Source of the DNA: Thiemannella venezuelensis
Lineage (GTDB): Bacteria > Actinomycetota > Actinomycetes > Streptosporangiales > Streptosporangiaceae
Direction: 5' to 3'
Length of the DNA stretch: 64,000 nucleotides
Assembly: GCF_014203605.1 (NCBI RefSeq)
Contig: NZ_JACHJJ010000023.1
Coordinates: 91,916-155,915, forward strand
The notes beneath the pieces are model-generated. The model saw nothing but the letters and a program-made list of their open reading frames with translations, did not search any database and was not told the DNA's origin. A program made the translations under genes and the position numbers. Shown here in pieces: positions 1-9,002 of the stretch. The stretch's first letter is position 1. Each line of letters opens with the position of its first letter.

Positions 1-32
1 TGTGGATTCCGAGATGGTGGGAAGGGTGGGTT

Positions 33-989
33 GTGCTGCCTGAGGTCGAGGCATGGCTGCGCAGCCGTACATCATCATCGGATGGCTGGCCCCTGCCATG
101 GCTGCTGGAGGCGAAGGGCGGCACCACGGTCAGCGTCGTGCTCCCCGCCCGGGACGAGGCCGGGACGGTCGGGGAGATCGTCACCGCGATCCGGCGGGAG
201 CTGATGGAGGCGGCGCCGCTCGTCGACGAGCTGGTGGTCATCGACTCCCGCTCGACCGACGACACCGCCGCCCGCGCCGCCGCGGCGGGGGCCAGGGTGG
301 TCGCGCAGGACGAGATCCTGCCGGACCTCAAGCCGCTGGACGGCAAGGGGGAGGCGCTGTGGAAGTCCCTGGCCGCGACCTCCGGCGACCTGCTGGTCTT
401 CGTCGACGCGGACCTGCGGGAGTTCCGCACGTCCTTCGTGACCGGGCTGCTCGGCCCGCTGCTCGGCGACCCCGGCGTCGTCTACGTCAAGGGCTGCTAC
501 GACCGGCCGCTGGGCGACCTCGGCAACGGCGGCGGGCGGGTCACCGAGCTGGTCGCCCGTCCCCTGCTGAACCTGCACTGGCCGCTGCTGGCCGGGTTCG
601 TCCAGCCCCTCGCGGGGGAGTACGCCGGGCGGCGCTCGGTGCTGGAACGGGTCCCGTTCGTCACCGGCTACGGGGTGGAGCTCGGGCTCCTGGTCGACCT
701 GCTGGATCTGGCCGGGCTCGACGCCCTCGCCCAGGTCGACCTGGGCCGCCGGGTCCACTCCCACCAGTCCACCGAGGCTCTGGGCGGCATGGCCGCGCAG
801 ATCCTGCAGACCGCCTGGTCCCGGCTGGACCGCCAGGACAAGATGATCCCGCTGCACGAGCCGTCCCCGCGGCTGGCCCAGTTCCGCCGGGGGCCCGGAG
901 GCCACCACGCGACGGTCCGGGACGTGGCCGTGGCCGAGCGGCCTCCCATGGTCGGCGTCCCCGGGTACGGCGCGCGCGCCGCGGGCTGA
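33..989 (+). CDS. gpgS: Glucosyl-3-phosphoglycerate synthase
   Basis: This GT81-family enzyme transfers glucose from a nucleotide sugar to 3-phosphoglycerate, the first step toward glucosylglycerate and methylglucose lipopolysaccharides. The 318-residue length is close to the usual ~320. A GT-A fold is visible: VSVVLPARDEAGTVGEI at residues 33-49, DSRSTDDT at 71-78, and the metal-binding DAD in VFVDADLREF at about 122-131. The conserved family segments EYAGRR and TGYGVELG follow. The GTG at 33 is preceded by a GA-rich stretch (ggaagggtggg). The window opens only 32 bases upstream, so operon context is unknown. Confidence 0.9.
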   Translation: MLPEVEAWLRSRTSSSDGWPLPWLLEAKGGTTVSVVLPARDEAGTVGEIVTAIRRELMEAAPLVDELVVIDSRSTDDTAARAAAAGARVVAQDEILPDLKPLDGKGEALWKSLAATSGDLLVFVDADLREFRTSFVTGLLGPLLGDPGVVYVKGCYDRPLGDLGNGGGRVTELVARPLLNLHWPLLAGFVQPLAGEYAGRRSVLERVPFVTGYGVELGLLVDLLDLAGLDALAQVDLGRRVHSHQSTEALGGMAAQILQTAWSRLDRQDKMIPLHEPSPRLAQFRRGPGGHHATVRDVAVAERPPMVGVPGYGARAAG

Positions 990-1167
990 CCGGCGCGCGA
1001 GACCGCGGGCTCCTTCCCGCCGGGCCGCGCCCGTCCTGCCCGGCGGGCCCGCCCTCCCGCCGCGCCGCGACCGCCGCCGGAATCCTCACCTCGTCCCGGG
1101 GCAGATAGGCACGGAGGATCGGTGTCCCCGCTTCTCGGGAGGCCGTACCGGCCGGTAAAGTAGGGGT

Positions 1168-1182
1168 GTTACCGTTGGTAAC
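1168..1182. promoter_or_regulatory. Perfect inverted repeat upstream of the acyl-CoA dehydrogenase
   Basis: GTTACC-GTT-GGTAAC has perfect 6-bp arms and ends 21 bases before the acyl-CoA dehydrogenase start. Its position and symmetry suit an operator for a TetR- or GntR-type repressor of fatty-acid genes. The regulator is not encoded nearby, so its identity is open. Confidence 0.45.
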
Positions 1183-1203
1183 GCATCCCGGAGGAGTGGA
1201 CGA

Positions 1204-2424
1204 ATGAGCGAGACCGGCTTCTGCCCGGAGTTGGGCGACGACGTGCGCGAGGTGCGCGACTGGGTGCACGAGTTCGCCCGCACGGTCGTCCGCCCGGCCG
1301 GCGCCGAATGGGACGAGCGCGAGGAGACGCCCTGGCCGGTCATCCAGGAGGCCGCCAAGATCGGCCTCTACTCGCTCGACTTCTTCGCCCAGCAGTGGTT
1401 CGAGCCCAGCGGCCTCGGCCTGATCGTCGCGTTCGAGGAGCTCTTCTGGGGCGACGCCGGGATCGGCCTGTCCATCGTCGGCACCGGCCTGGCCGCCGCC
1501 GCCCTGTCCGCGAGCGGCACCCCCGAGCAGATCGGGCAGTGGCTCCCGCAGATGTTCGGCACCCCCGACGACGTCAAGCTCGGCGCGTTCTGCGCCTCCG
1601 AACCGGACGCCGGCTCCGACGTGGGCGCCATCCGCACCAGGGCCGTCCACGACGAGGCCTCCGGCGACTGGATCCTCAACGGGGTCAAGACCTGGGCCAC
1701 CAACGGCGGCATCGCCGACGTGCACGTCATCGTCGCCTCCGTCGACCCCTCCCTGGGCACCCGGGGCCAGGCCTCCTTCGTCGTCCCCCCGGGGACGCCC
1801 GGCCTGTCGATGGGCCAGAAGTTCAAGAAGCACGGCATCCGCGCCTCCCACACCGCCGAGGTCGTCCTCGACAACGTCCGCCTGCCCGGCTCATGCCTGC
1901 TCGGCGGGAAGGAGAAGCTCGACGCGCGGCTGGCGCGCGTCCGCGAGGGCGGGCGGGCCGGAGAGCAGGCGGCCATGCGCACCTTCGAGACGACCAGGCC
2001 CTCGGTGGCGGCCATGGCGGTCGGCATCGCCCGCGCCGGCTTCGAGTACGCCCGCGACTACGCCCGCGAGCGCGAGCAGTTCGGCCGCAAGATCGGTGAG
2101 AACCAGGCCATCGCCTTCCTGCTGGCCGACATGGCCACCCGGGTCGACGTCGCCCGCCTGATGACGTGGCGGGCGGCCTGGATGGCCCGCAACGGCAAGA
2201 CCTTCGAGCAGGCCGAGGGGTCGATGTGCAAGCTGGTGGCGGGGGAGACCGCGGTGTGGGTGACCGAGCAGGCGATCCAGATCCTGGGCGGGGCGGGCTA
2301 CACGCGTGAGCACCCGGTCGAGCGCTTCCACCGCGACGCCAAGATCTACACCATCTTCGAGGGCACGTCCGAGATCCAGCGTTTGATCATCGGCCGCGCG
2401 GTCACCGGCCTGCCCGTTCGCTGA
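1204..2424 (+). CDS. Acyl-CoA dehydrogenase
   Basis: This FAD-dependent enzyme introduces the alpha-beta double bond in acyl-CoA thioesters. At 406 residues it is full length. Family segments visible are the N-terminal helical domain, FCASEPDAGSDVGAI (FAD/substrate loop), GVKTWATNGG, the C-terminal helical domain with REREQFGRKIGENQAI, and QILGGAGYTREHPVERFHRDAKI followed by the FEGTSEIQ signature near the end. The ATG at 1204 has a strong ribosome site (GGAGGAGTGG). It is transcribed alone; a palindrome lies just upstream. Chain-length specificity cannot be read from the sequence. Confidence 0.93.
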   Translation: MSETGFCPELGDDVREVRDWVHEFARTVVRPAGAEWDEREETPWPVIQEAAKIGLYSLDFFAQQWFEPSGLGLIVAFEELFWGDAGIGLSIVGTGLAAAALSASGTPEQIGQWLPQMFGTPDDVKLGAFCASEPDAGSDVGAIRTRAVHDEASGDWILNGVKTWATNGGIADVHVIVASVDPSLGTRGQASFVVPPGTPGLSMGQKFKKHGIRASHTAEVVLDNVRLPGSCLLGGKEKLDARLARVREGGRAGEQAAMRTFETTRPSVAAMAVGIARAGFEYARDYAREREQFGRKIGENQAIAFLLADMATRVDVARLMTWRAAWMARNGKTFEQAEGSMCKLVAGETAVWVTEQAIQILGGAGYTREHPVERFHRDAKIYTIFEGTSEIQRLIIGRAVTGLPVR

Positions 2425-2519
2425 AGATGTCCGATTTTCTGATCATGGTGTGAGGTCCCGGTTTCGGCCCCTGTTCCGTCGCTGTTCCGTCAGAGCGTCC
2501 GGCTGCGCATCGTGGAAGA

Positions 2520-2801
2520 TCATCTCTGGCGGAGGCGGTCCGCGATGTCGAGCCCTTGCTGCGGACTGGGGGTGAAACAGGCGGGATCGAAGCCGATCCG
2601 GACCTCGCCGCCGGGGACCAGCGCGTAGGTGATGCCGTCGCGGTGGAACAGGGCCCGGCGCAGGCGGCGCCCGGCGTAGTCGGCGTCTTCCAGACAGAGC
2701 AGGTCGGCTGAGAACTGCTCGGCCAGACGTTCGGCGTGGGCGAGGGCCTGGTGGTCGTCGAGACCCGCCCAGCGGGCGGCGGTCAGGTCTGCCAGGGACA
2801 T
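2520..2801 (-). CDS. Small hypothetical protein, possibly truncated
   Basis: The frame codes about 93 residues beginning MSLADLTAARWAGL and containing YAGRRLRRALFHRDG followed by ITYALVPGGEVRIGFD. Codon use is actinomycete-like. The VPGGEVxxGxD block resembles a segment seen near the start of formylglycine-generating-enzyme-like (SUMF1) proteins, so this may be the remnant of a longer gene cut by the IS elements to its right. No catalytic residues are present. The open frame extends upstream to 2984, but that part does not look protein-like. Confidence 0.4.
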   Translation of the reverse strand: MSLADLTAARWAGLDDHQALAHAERLAEQFSADLLCLEDADYAGRRLRRALFHRDGITYALVPGGEVRIGFDPACFTPSPQQGLDIADRLRQR

Positions 2802-3202
2802 GCCGGGCAGTCTGCCGCATGTTCTGCCGGTGCATCCAGCCGGACTCCGCCGGATGGGAGCACGGCGGTACGGCGGACCGGCCGGACTGAACCCGAAGCG
2901 CTCCAGGAAGGCGGTGCGATAGTTCTCAGCCGGATACAGGCTGTTCCTCTCGCAGCCGTACGGCGACGGCACGGGCCTTGGCACTGCTTACGGAAAGCTC
3001 CCGCCGGAGGGTGTCGGTCGATATCGGCCGTCCGTGAACGGCTTGGTGCGCAAGATCGGCTTGACGTGCCTGTTCGAGAAGCTGCTCATCGTCCACGACC
3101 TGGCGAGGGTGCTGAGAGCGTGAGGCGCGCGATGCCGGAGGTTGATCGAGATGCGGGTGTCGTGTGTGGGTCTCCAGGGCTACAGAGACTGAAAGCCAGG
3201 GG

Positions 3203-3366
3203 TTACATCGAGTCGGGTGTGAGACCTGTCGCGGCGATGAACCCGTTGAGCAGGTCGGAACGGTACTGCATGGGCTTGAGCCGGCTCCTGATCAGACGAG
3301 CGAGCTGGTCGATGTCGCCGACGGTGAAGTTGAACAGCTTGGTGCGCAGAGCCGACCAGATGCTCG
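3203..3366 (-). pseudogene. IS630-family transposase C-terminal remnant
   Basis: The last ~50 codons of an IS630-type transposase are readable on the minus strand. They match the family's C-terminal tail: DQLARLIRSRLKPMQYR, then GFIAATGL. The frame is cut exactly at the left end of the IS3 element (3367), so insertion of the latter probably separated or replaced the rest of the gene. Confidence 0.6.
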
Positions 3367-3432
3367 TGAGGTGCCCCGGATCTTCCGGACAGGCCCCCAA
3401 CTACCGTTGAGGGCGTACCGGGAGGGAAGAGG

Positions 3433-3858
3433 ATGGCGGGACGTAGCCGACGATTCAGCCAGGAGTTCAAGGACGAAGCAGTCCGCATGGTGCTGGAGGG
3501 CCCGCGGCCGGTGGCGCATGTGGCCAAGGAACTCGGTATCCATGACACCACGCTCGGGAATTGGGTGAACACCTACCGGCGAACCCGGGGCAATGACGTG
3601 GCGCCGGCACAGGATACGGGCGAGAAGAAAAGCGATCGGGAGCTTGCGCTGGAGCGAGAGAATCGCAAGCTCCGCGAAGAGAACGAGTTCCTGAAAAAGC
3701 CGCGGCCTTCTTCGCCCGGGAACAGCGGTGACCGCCAAGTACGAGCTCATCGATGCGGAGAAGGCCTCTTACGCTGTTGTGGACATGTGCGCGTGGCTGG
3801 GCGTGTCCCGCTCCGGTTATTACGAATGGCGCGGGCGGCCGGTCTCGGCGACCGCTGA
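3433..3858 (+). CDS. IS3 OrfA with a shifted 3' end
   Basis: The N-terminal helix-turn-helix of IS3 OrfA is clear (RRFSQEFKDEAVRMVLEG, then VAHVAKELGIHDTTLGNWV), followed by the leucine-zipper-like region ELALERENRKLREENEFLKK. In related elements the protein ends AAAFFAREQR shortly after this. Here that ending is present only in the -1 frame and stops at 3731, overlapping orfB. The A-run at 3692-3696 appears one base short, so OrfA runs on in the wrong frame to 3858. This is either a mutation of the slippery run or a programmed frameshift site. Confidence 0.75.
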   Translation: MAGRSRRFSQEFKDEAVRMVLEGPRPVAHVAKELGIHDTTLGNWVNTYRRTRGNDVAPAQDTGEKKSDRELALERENRKLREENEFLKKPRPSSPGNSGDRQVRAHRCGEGLLRCCGHVRVAGRVPLRLLRMARAAGLGDR

Positions 3859-4164
3859 GCGCCGGGAACGGCTGAAGGAAAAAATTGAGGCGCTCTTCGC
3901 CGACAGCCATCAGACCTATGGCTACCGGCGGATCCACGCGGCTTTGCTCCGCTCGGGAGAACAGGTCAGCGACGAGCTCGTCCGGCATCTGATGCGCGAG
4001 CTGGGCCTGCGGCCGGGGCGGAGTCGGCCGTGGCGGCCGGTCACCACCCTGGCCGATGGCTCTTATAGCGGGATTCCCGACCTGGTACGGCGGGAATTCA
4101 CCGCGAGGCGGCCGGGTAGCAAGCTGGTCGGGGACATTACCTACATCCCCACCTGGGAGGGGTT

Positions 4165-4172
4165 CGTTTATC
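4165..4172. repeat. Target-site duplication, left copy
   Basis: CGTTTATC lies directly outside the left terminal repeat of the ISL3 transposon. It is identical to 7264-7271 on the right side, and 8 bp is the family-typical length. Confidence 0.95.
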
Positions 4173-4178
4173 GGCTCT

Positions 4179-5456
4179 TCACAATCCAGGGTGTAGTCGT
4201 GGCCTGAAGCTGCCGGTTTCCAGCAGGGATCTGGCGATGTAGTTGGTGAGGTTGCGGAATCCGAGGGCGGAGCCGCGGAGGTGTTCGAGCCGTCCGTTGA
4301 TGGCCTCGGTCGGTCCGTTGGACGTGCCCGGGCGTTCGAAGTAGGCCAGCACGTCGGTGGCTCGCTTCTTCAGTGTCCGGCCGAGCGTGATGATCTCGCT
4401 CAACGCGCTCGGGACGCTCTGGCTGACCGACTCGATCAACTTCACCATCAGCTCTCGGCCCTTGCTCCGATCGGGTTCCCGGTAGGCGGCGATCATCCGC
4501 TGGTAGACCCCCCACGTGGCTTCGACCTCAACGTGAGCGTCGCTGGCAAACAGCGCGGCCAGTCGGTCCTTCTGCTTGTCGGTGAGTAGGTCAGTGCCGG
4601 CGTGGAGGGTTCGCCGCGCGGTATAGAGCGGGTCGCTCTTGCGTCCGCGATGCCCGTGGATGGCCAGTTGGACACGTCGGCGGCATCGGTCGAGTGCATC
4701 GCCGACCAGACGCACGACATGGAATGGGTCCATGACCGCGACCGCGTCAGGCAGTTCCTCGCTGGCAGCGGTCTTGAACCCTGTGAAACCGTCCATCGCG
4801 ACGACCTCGACGCGGTTGCGCCAGGACTCTTCGCGTTCGGCGAGCCAGGTCTTGAGAACCTGCTTGGAACGGCCTTCGACCATGTCGAGCAGCCGGGCAG
4901 GCCCGGTGCCGTCGCGGTTGCTGGTCAGGTCAACGATCACGGTGACGTACTTGTCGCCACGCCTGGTGTGGCGCCACACATGCTCGTCGACGCCGATCGC
5001 GGTGACGCCGTCGAGCCGGCCGGTGTCATCGATGAGGACGCGCTTGCCCTCGGCCAGAACGGCATCGTTGGCGGTGTTCCAGGCGCCCCCGAGTCCTTCG
5101 GCGACACGAGCGATGGTGAGGTGCTGGCAGACGATGGCTTCAAGCGCCCACCGCAGCCCGCGGCGCGAGAGCTTCGCCCGCGGCTCAGCCGCCTTGGTGG
5201 TGTCTTGCCGCCACACGTGCCCACAGTCGATGCAGCGGTAGCGGCGGATCGTGACGTGAAGGATCGTGGGCCGCCAGCCGAGTGGCTCGTGCGCCAGCCG
5301 CCGGGTCACGGTGTCACGCGGTGCGCCTTCGCAACCACAGCGGCGGCACCACTGATCGGACTCGACGACCCGGCACGCGAGAACCGCATGATCCGGGGCA
5401 AGTCGCTGACCGGTGACTTCGAGCCCGAGCTCGTCAAGGCGGCAGAACGTAGTCAT
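4179..5456 (-). CDS. ISL3-family transposase
   Basis: The protein has the family's N-terminal zinc-finger pair (CRRCGCEGAP, then RYRCIDCGHVW), a helix-turn-helix region (RVAEGLGGAWNTAN), and a DDE core with GVDEHVWRH, VEVVAMDGFTGFK, VMDPFHVVRL and the late block SNGPTEAINGRLEHLRG that carries the Glu. The length of about 425 residues is normal. I prefer the ATG at 5456 (MTTFCRLDEL) over one 14 codons upstream. The stop codon lies inside the left terminal repeat. It appears intact. Confidence 0.92.
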   Translation of the reverse strand: MTTFCRLDELGLEVTGQRLAPDHAVLACRVVESDQWCRRCGCEGAPRDTVTRRLAHEPLGWRPTILHVTIRRYRCIDCGHVWRQDTTKAAEPRAKLSRRGLRWALEAIVCQHLTIARVAEGLGGAWNTANDAVLAEGKRVLIDDTGRLDGVTAIGVDEHVWRHTRRGDKYVTVIVDLTSNRDGTGPARLLDMVEGRSKQVLKTWLAEREESWRNRVEVVAMDGFTGFKTAASEELPDAVAVMDPFHVVRLVGDALDRCRRRVQLAIHGHRGRKSDPLYTARRTLHAGTDLLTDKQKDRLAALFASDAHVEVEATWGVYQRMIAAYREPDRSKGRELMVKLIESVSQSVPSALSEIITLGRTLKKRATDVLAYFERPGTSNGPTEAINGRLEHLRGSALGFRNLTNYIARSLLETGSFRPRLHPGL

Positions 5457-5746
5457 GTCAGCGCGGGCGAAGCCCATCTCAGGGGTAGCGTCGCGCAACG
5501 TCGAGTCTTCCGGATGAATTTGGTGTAGGAACCCCCTTCCTCGGGAGACCTCGACGCCTACCCAGCCACCGACGCGGGGTTAGCTGCCACCGCCGGTGGA
5601 CACAAGTTCCTGACGGTCGATGATCTGAAGTCAACCAGGTGAGGGCGAATCGTCCTGCTCCGGTCCCGGTCGCGCGAAGGCGACCGGAACCGAAACATGA
5701 ACGGTGGCTTCGGTCGTGGCTTGTAGGCCGTTCGGCCACGAGGCAT

Positions 5747-6619
5747 TCAGCGGCCGATGTCGTCCAGCTCGGTCACGTCCTCATGCGAGAGGGAGAGTCC
5801 CGCGCCGTCGATGTTCTCGCGCAGGTGCGCTGTCGATGACGTGCCGGGGATGAGCAGGATGTTCGGCGATCGCTGCAGCAGCCAGGCAAGCGCGACGGAC
5901 ATCGGTGTCGCCTTCAACCGAGCGGCGACCGCCGAGAGCGCCGAGGACTGAAGCGGGGTGAAGCCCCCGAGGGGGAAGAAGGGCACGTATGCGACACCTT
6001 CGGTGGCAAGCCGGTCGATGAGCTTGTCGTCGTGGCGGTGAGCGAGGTTGTACATGTTCTGCACGCACACGATCGGCGCGATGCTCTGTGCCTCGGTGAC
6101 CTGCTCCTCGGTGGCGTTGCTGACCCCGAGGTGGCGGACCAGGCCCTGCTGCTGGAGTTCGACGAGCGTCTCGAACGCCTCGGCGAGCGAGCCGGGCTGG
6201 GGGCCTTCGGCGTTGCCGAGTCGGAGGTTGACCAGGTCGAGTACGTCGAGCCGGAGGGACTTGAGGTTGTCGTGGACCTGGCGGCGCAGGTCTTCGGGTC
6301 GCCGGGCCGTGGGCCAGCCACCCTGTTCGTCGCGGGTCGCGCCCACCTTGGTCACGATGTGCAGCGACTCGCGGTAGGGGTGCAGTGCCTCGCGGATCAA
6401 CTCGTTGGTGACGCGCGGCCCGTAGGCGTCGCTGGTGTCGATGTGGGTGATACCGAGGTCGACCGCTTCACGCAGAACGGCCAGGGCACCCTCGCGATCA
6501 GCGGGCGGCCCCATGACCCACGGGCCGGCCAGTTGCATGGCGCCGTAACCGAACCGGGTGACGGTCAGGTCACCCAGATTCCAGGTGCCGCCGGGAAGAG
6601 AGAGGGAGGGTGTGCTCAT
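5747..6619 (-). CDS. Aldo/keto reductase (transposon passenger)
   Basis: This 290-residue (alpha/beta)8 NAD(P)H-dependent oxidoreductase reduces aldehydes or ketones, or runs in reverse. Family landmarks are HIDTSDAYG at about 59-67 (catalytic Asp and Tyr), IVTKVG (catalytic Lys), LDLVNLR, HLGVSNATEEQV and the cofactor-binding IPGTSSTAHLRENI near the C terminus. Ribosome site: GAAAGG before the ATG at 6619. It is divergent from the HxlR gene with two palindromes between them, a layout typical of redox- or aldehyde-responsive HxlR control. The substrate is unknown. It lies wholly inside the ISL3 transposon. Confidence 0.88.
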   Translation of the reverse strand: MSTPSLSLPGGTWNLGDLTVTRFGYGAMQLAGPWVMGPPADREGALAVLREAVDLGITHIDTSDAYGPRVTNELIREALHPYRESLHIVTKVGATRDEQGGWPTARRPEDLRRQVHDNLKSLRLDVLDLVNLRLGNAEGPQPGSLAEAFETLVELQQQGLVRHLGVSNATEEQVTEAQSIAPIVCVQNMYNLAHRHDDKLIDRLATEGVAYVPFFPLGGFTPLQSSALSAVAARLKATPMSVALAWLLQRSPNILLIPGTSSTAHLRENIDGAGLSLSHEDVTELDDIGR

Positions 6620-6686
6620 CTTGTTGCCTTTCGTCGTGCACTTGGGGGTGGCGCCTGCTGCCTCCCTGCATCAGCATTGGAGAGAA

Positions 6687-6719
6687 ACTTCCTATCGGGA
6701 AGTAGGCACTTGGAAGTGC
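6687..6719. promoter_or_regulatory. Two adjacent palindromes, probable HxlR operators
   Basis: ACTTCC-TATCG-GGAAGT (6687-6703) and GCACTT-GG-AAGTGC (6706-6719) both have perfect 6-bp arms sharing the ACTT/AAGT core. They occupy the divergent promoter region between the aldo/keto reductase and hxlR genes, as expected for HxlR dimers that repress both. Confidence 0.7.
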
Positions 6720-6751
6720 GTAACCCACCCATCGGTGAGAGGTGCGAATCA

Positions 6752-7198
6752 GTGACGACGATGAAGGCGGCCCAGAAGAGGGCTCAGGCCAAGGTGGAGT
6801 ACAACGCGTTCCTGGCAGGCTGCCCCAGCCGGCAGCTGCTCGACCGAATCTCGGACAAGTGGGTCGTCCTGATCCTGTGCGCGCTGGGCGGCGACAACAG
6901 CCGTGGCCAGACCGGTGCAGCACACGCAGACACTCCGAAGGCGATGCGTTACTCCGAGATCTCTCGTCTTCTCGCCGGAGTCAGCCAGAAGATGCTGACC
7001 CAGACGCTACGGTCGCTGGAGCACGACGGTCTGCTCACCCGTACCGTGACGCCAACCGTCCCTGTCACCGTCTCCTACGAGCTGACCGACCTCGGCCTCT
7101 CGCTCCACCACATGACGCGCGGGCTCAGAAACTGGGCGCAGACACACATGGCCGAGGTCCTCGCAAACCGCGAAAACTACGACGCTCGCACTTCCTGA
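6752..7198 (+). CDS. HxlR-family transcriptional regulator (transposon passenger)
   Basis: About 148 residues with the winged-helix signature: CPSRQLLDRISDKWVVLIL, RYSEISRLLAGVSQKMLTQTLRSLEHDGLL and VSYELTDLG. The first Cys of that region is the residue often used for thiol or aldehyde sensing in this family. Start is GTG 6752 or ATG 6761, with GAGAGG upstream. Divergent from the aldo/keto reductase and presumably its regulator. Confidence 0.9.
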   Translation: MTTMKAAQKRAQAKVEYNAFLAGCPSRQLLDRISDKWVVLILCALGGDNSRGQTGAAHADTPKAMRYSEISRLLAGVSQKMLTQTLRSLEHDGLLTRTVTPTVPVTVSYELTDLGLSLHHMTRGLRNWAQTHMAEVLANRENYDARTS

Positions 7199-7263
7199 CG
7201 ACTCACATCCAACCGTCCAACAGCTCTATGTTCTCGGCGCTACACCCTCAACTGCGAAGAGCC

Positions 7264-7271
7264 CGTTTATC
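7264..7271. repeat. Target-site duplication, right copy
   Basis: CGTTTATC, identical to 4165-4172, directly follows the right terminal repeat of the ISL3 transposon. Confidence 0.95.
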
Positions 7272-7790
7272 TGGCGACGGTGATTGAATGCCATTCCAAG
7301 ATGGTGGCGGGCTGGGCGATGGCCGATCACTACAAGACCTCGCTCATCTGCGATGCCATTGATGCGGCCGCCGGCAGGATCGAGCTGCAGCAGGGATGTG
7401 TCTTCTATTCCGACCGCGGTTCGAACTATACGAGCGAGGAATTTGGGCGGCATCTGACTCGGTACGGCATGCGCCGGTCCGTTGGACGGACGGGCGTGTG
7501 CTGGGACAACGCCCTGGCGGAATCGTTCTTTGGTGCGTTGAAGAACGAGTGGCTCAACGGAATGGTCTTCACCACCCGGGCCAAAGCACGGCGCGAGGTT
7601 GTCCGGTATATCGAGGGGTTCTATAATCGACGCAGGCTCCATTCCGCGAACGGGTACCGAACTCCGCTTGAGGTCCACAACGAGTACCTGAGCCGACGGC
7701 TCGCAGCATGGAGTGATCATCAGGAAGCTGTCCGGAGAACGCGGGGCTCCTCACACCTCGGAGTCCCGCGCCCCCAGGGCCGGAGCGTTC

Positions 7791-9002
7791 TCACGTTGTG
7801 AGACCGAGTAGCTGAAGCCCGTCCGCGGGGTGACTGCGGTAGTGGTCGGTCGCGGCGGCGATGTTGGTCCAGCCGACCAGGCGGGCCAGGCCGATGGCCA
7901 GATTCCGCAGGCTCGCCATGATGCGGGGAGCGGCACCGGTCCGGACGCGGGAGGCGTCCTCGCGGTAGGTGACGTCGCGGATGTGGTGCAGCGCCTCGAT
8001 GCTCCAGTGGCCGCGAATCAGCGCGGCGAGGCGGGCGTGGGGGAGGCGGCCCACAGGGAGGCTGGTGATCGCGTAGACCGTGACGATGGTGGTCTTACCG
8101 GTCTTGTGGTCGGTGCGGCGGCGTTTGACCTGGATGGCCTGGGCGGCGTGGGGGAAGGGCAGACCGGGCCGGACGGTGCAGATCTTCATGCGGCGGATCT
8201 CGCGGCGGCCGTGTCCGCGCTCGTCGGTGCGATCGCTGAGGAAGGCATCACGCCAGGGCAGGGTCTTGAGCCGGCGATGCAGGGTGGGCTGGTTGCCCTT
8301 GACGATGAGCAGGTAGTGGCCGCCCGCGGCGATGATCTGCCGGGCGTGCTCGGCCTGGGTGTGCAGGGCGTCGGCGGTGACCACTGCGTTCGATAGGTCC
8401 AGGCCGGTCAGCAGCGGCGTGAACGCGCTGATCTCATTGCTTTTGGCCGTGACCTGGCGCTGGGCGACGACGGTCTGGGTGTCGTGGCGGGCGGCGGCCA
8501 GCAGATGCACCGTTCCTGCGCCGGTGCGGCTGCCGCGCAGGGTCTTACCGTCGATGGCCAGGCCGATCAGCGGGGCTCGGCTGGTGGGCGGGCCGTCGGC
8601 GGCCACAGTGGCCAGGTAGGTACCGATCGCGGCATCGAGGGCGTTGCCGTCCAGGCGGGCGAGCAGCCTGCGCAGGGTGCTGGTGGCCAGGCGGGCGGTG
8701 CCGGTCAGCCCGGCACCGGACAGGACGGCCGGGTCGTATCCGCTGATGGACCGGTTGATCGCCGCGATCGAGGTGGCTCCGCCGAGTACGGCGAGCAGAG
8801 TCAGGGCCAGCAGCGGGCCGAGCCGGTAGCGGCGTCCGTGGCGGCTGCGCGGGTCGGGCACGGTGTCCAGAACCTCGGCCAGGACGGGCAGATCGGTCCA
8901 TGGATCGGAGAGTGCGACATGCTCGGAGTGGCGGGTGAGCATGTCGATCGGGGATGATGGCACGCGAACGCGGCCCCTGTTCTTGATCGACTGGCTAGAC
9001 AC
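7791..9002 (-). CDS. ISAs1-family transposase
   Basis: The 403-residue frame has the ISAs1 pattern: N-terminal [14 protein letters not shown], then [16 protein letters not shown] block ([16 protein letters not shown]), [25 protein letters not shown] and the late [21 protein letters not shown], which provide the DDE residues. It appears intact; the real start may be the internal ATG in [11 protein letters not shown]. Inverted repeats could not be fixed with confidence. It adjoins the right end of the IS3 element. Confidence 0.9.
   Translation of the reverse strand: MSSQSIKNRGRVRVPSSPIDMLTRHSEHVALSDPWTDLPVLAEVLDTVPDPRSRHGRRYRLGPLLALTLLAVLGGATSIAAINRSISGYDPAVLSGAGLTGTARLATSTLRRLLARLDGNALDAAIGTYLATVAADGPPTSRAPLIGLAIDGKTLRGSRTGAGTVHLLAAARHDTQTVVAQRQVTAKSNEISAFTPLLTGLDLSNAVVTADALHTQAEHARQIIAAGGHYLLIVKGNQPTLHRRLKTLPWRDAFLSDRTDERGHGRREIRRMKICTVRPGLPFPHAAQAIQVKRRRTDHKTGKTTIVTVYAITSLPVGRLPHARLAALIRGHWSIEALHHIRDVTYREDASRVRTGAAPRIMASLRNLAIGLARLVGWTNIAAATDHYRSHPADGLQLLGLTT

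Larger units (their letters stand above)
4173..7263. mobile_element. ISL3-family transposon carrying an aldo/keto reductase and an HxlR regulator
   Basis: The terminal inverted repeats begin GGCTCTTC and share AGGGTGTAG inside the first 25 bases on both ends (4173 onward, and the complement ending at 7263). A perfect 8-bp target duplication flanks them. The 3,091-bp element holds one full transposase and a divergent pair of passenger genes with their own operators. It sits inside IS3 orfB, so it arrived after that element. The intact repeats and open frames suggest it is recent and may still be mobile. Confidence 0.92.
3367..7753 (+). mobile_element. IS3-family element, interrupted by an ISL3-family transposon
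   Basis: Imperfect 26-bp terminal inverted repeats bound the element: TGAGGTGCCCCG... at 3367 and the complement of TGAGGAGCCCCG... ending at 7753. Removing the nested transposon and one target duplicate leaves 1,288 bp, a normal IS3 size, and restores one continuous orfB. No convincing target duplication flanks the IS3 itself. The left neighbour is an IS630 remnant and the right neighbour an ISAs1 element, so this is a nested insertion hot spot. Confidence 0.85.
3728..7801 (+). pseudogene. IS3 OrfB (DDE transposase), split into 3728-4172 and 7272-7801
   Basis: The 5' part carries the HTH_21 region (HQTYGYRRIHAAL) and the start of the integrase core with the first Asp (VGDITYIPTWEGFVY). The 3' part resumes at LATVIECHSKMVAGWAM and includes YSDRGSNYTSEEF (second Asp) and the region with the catalytic Glu (NALAESFFGALKNE). 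Deleting 4173-7271 joins the reading frame exactly. The 3' frame runs through the right terminal repeat into flanking DNA, to 7801. As it stands the gene is inactivated. Confidence 0.85.
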
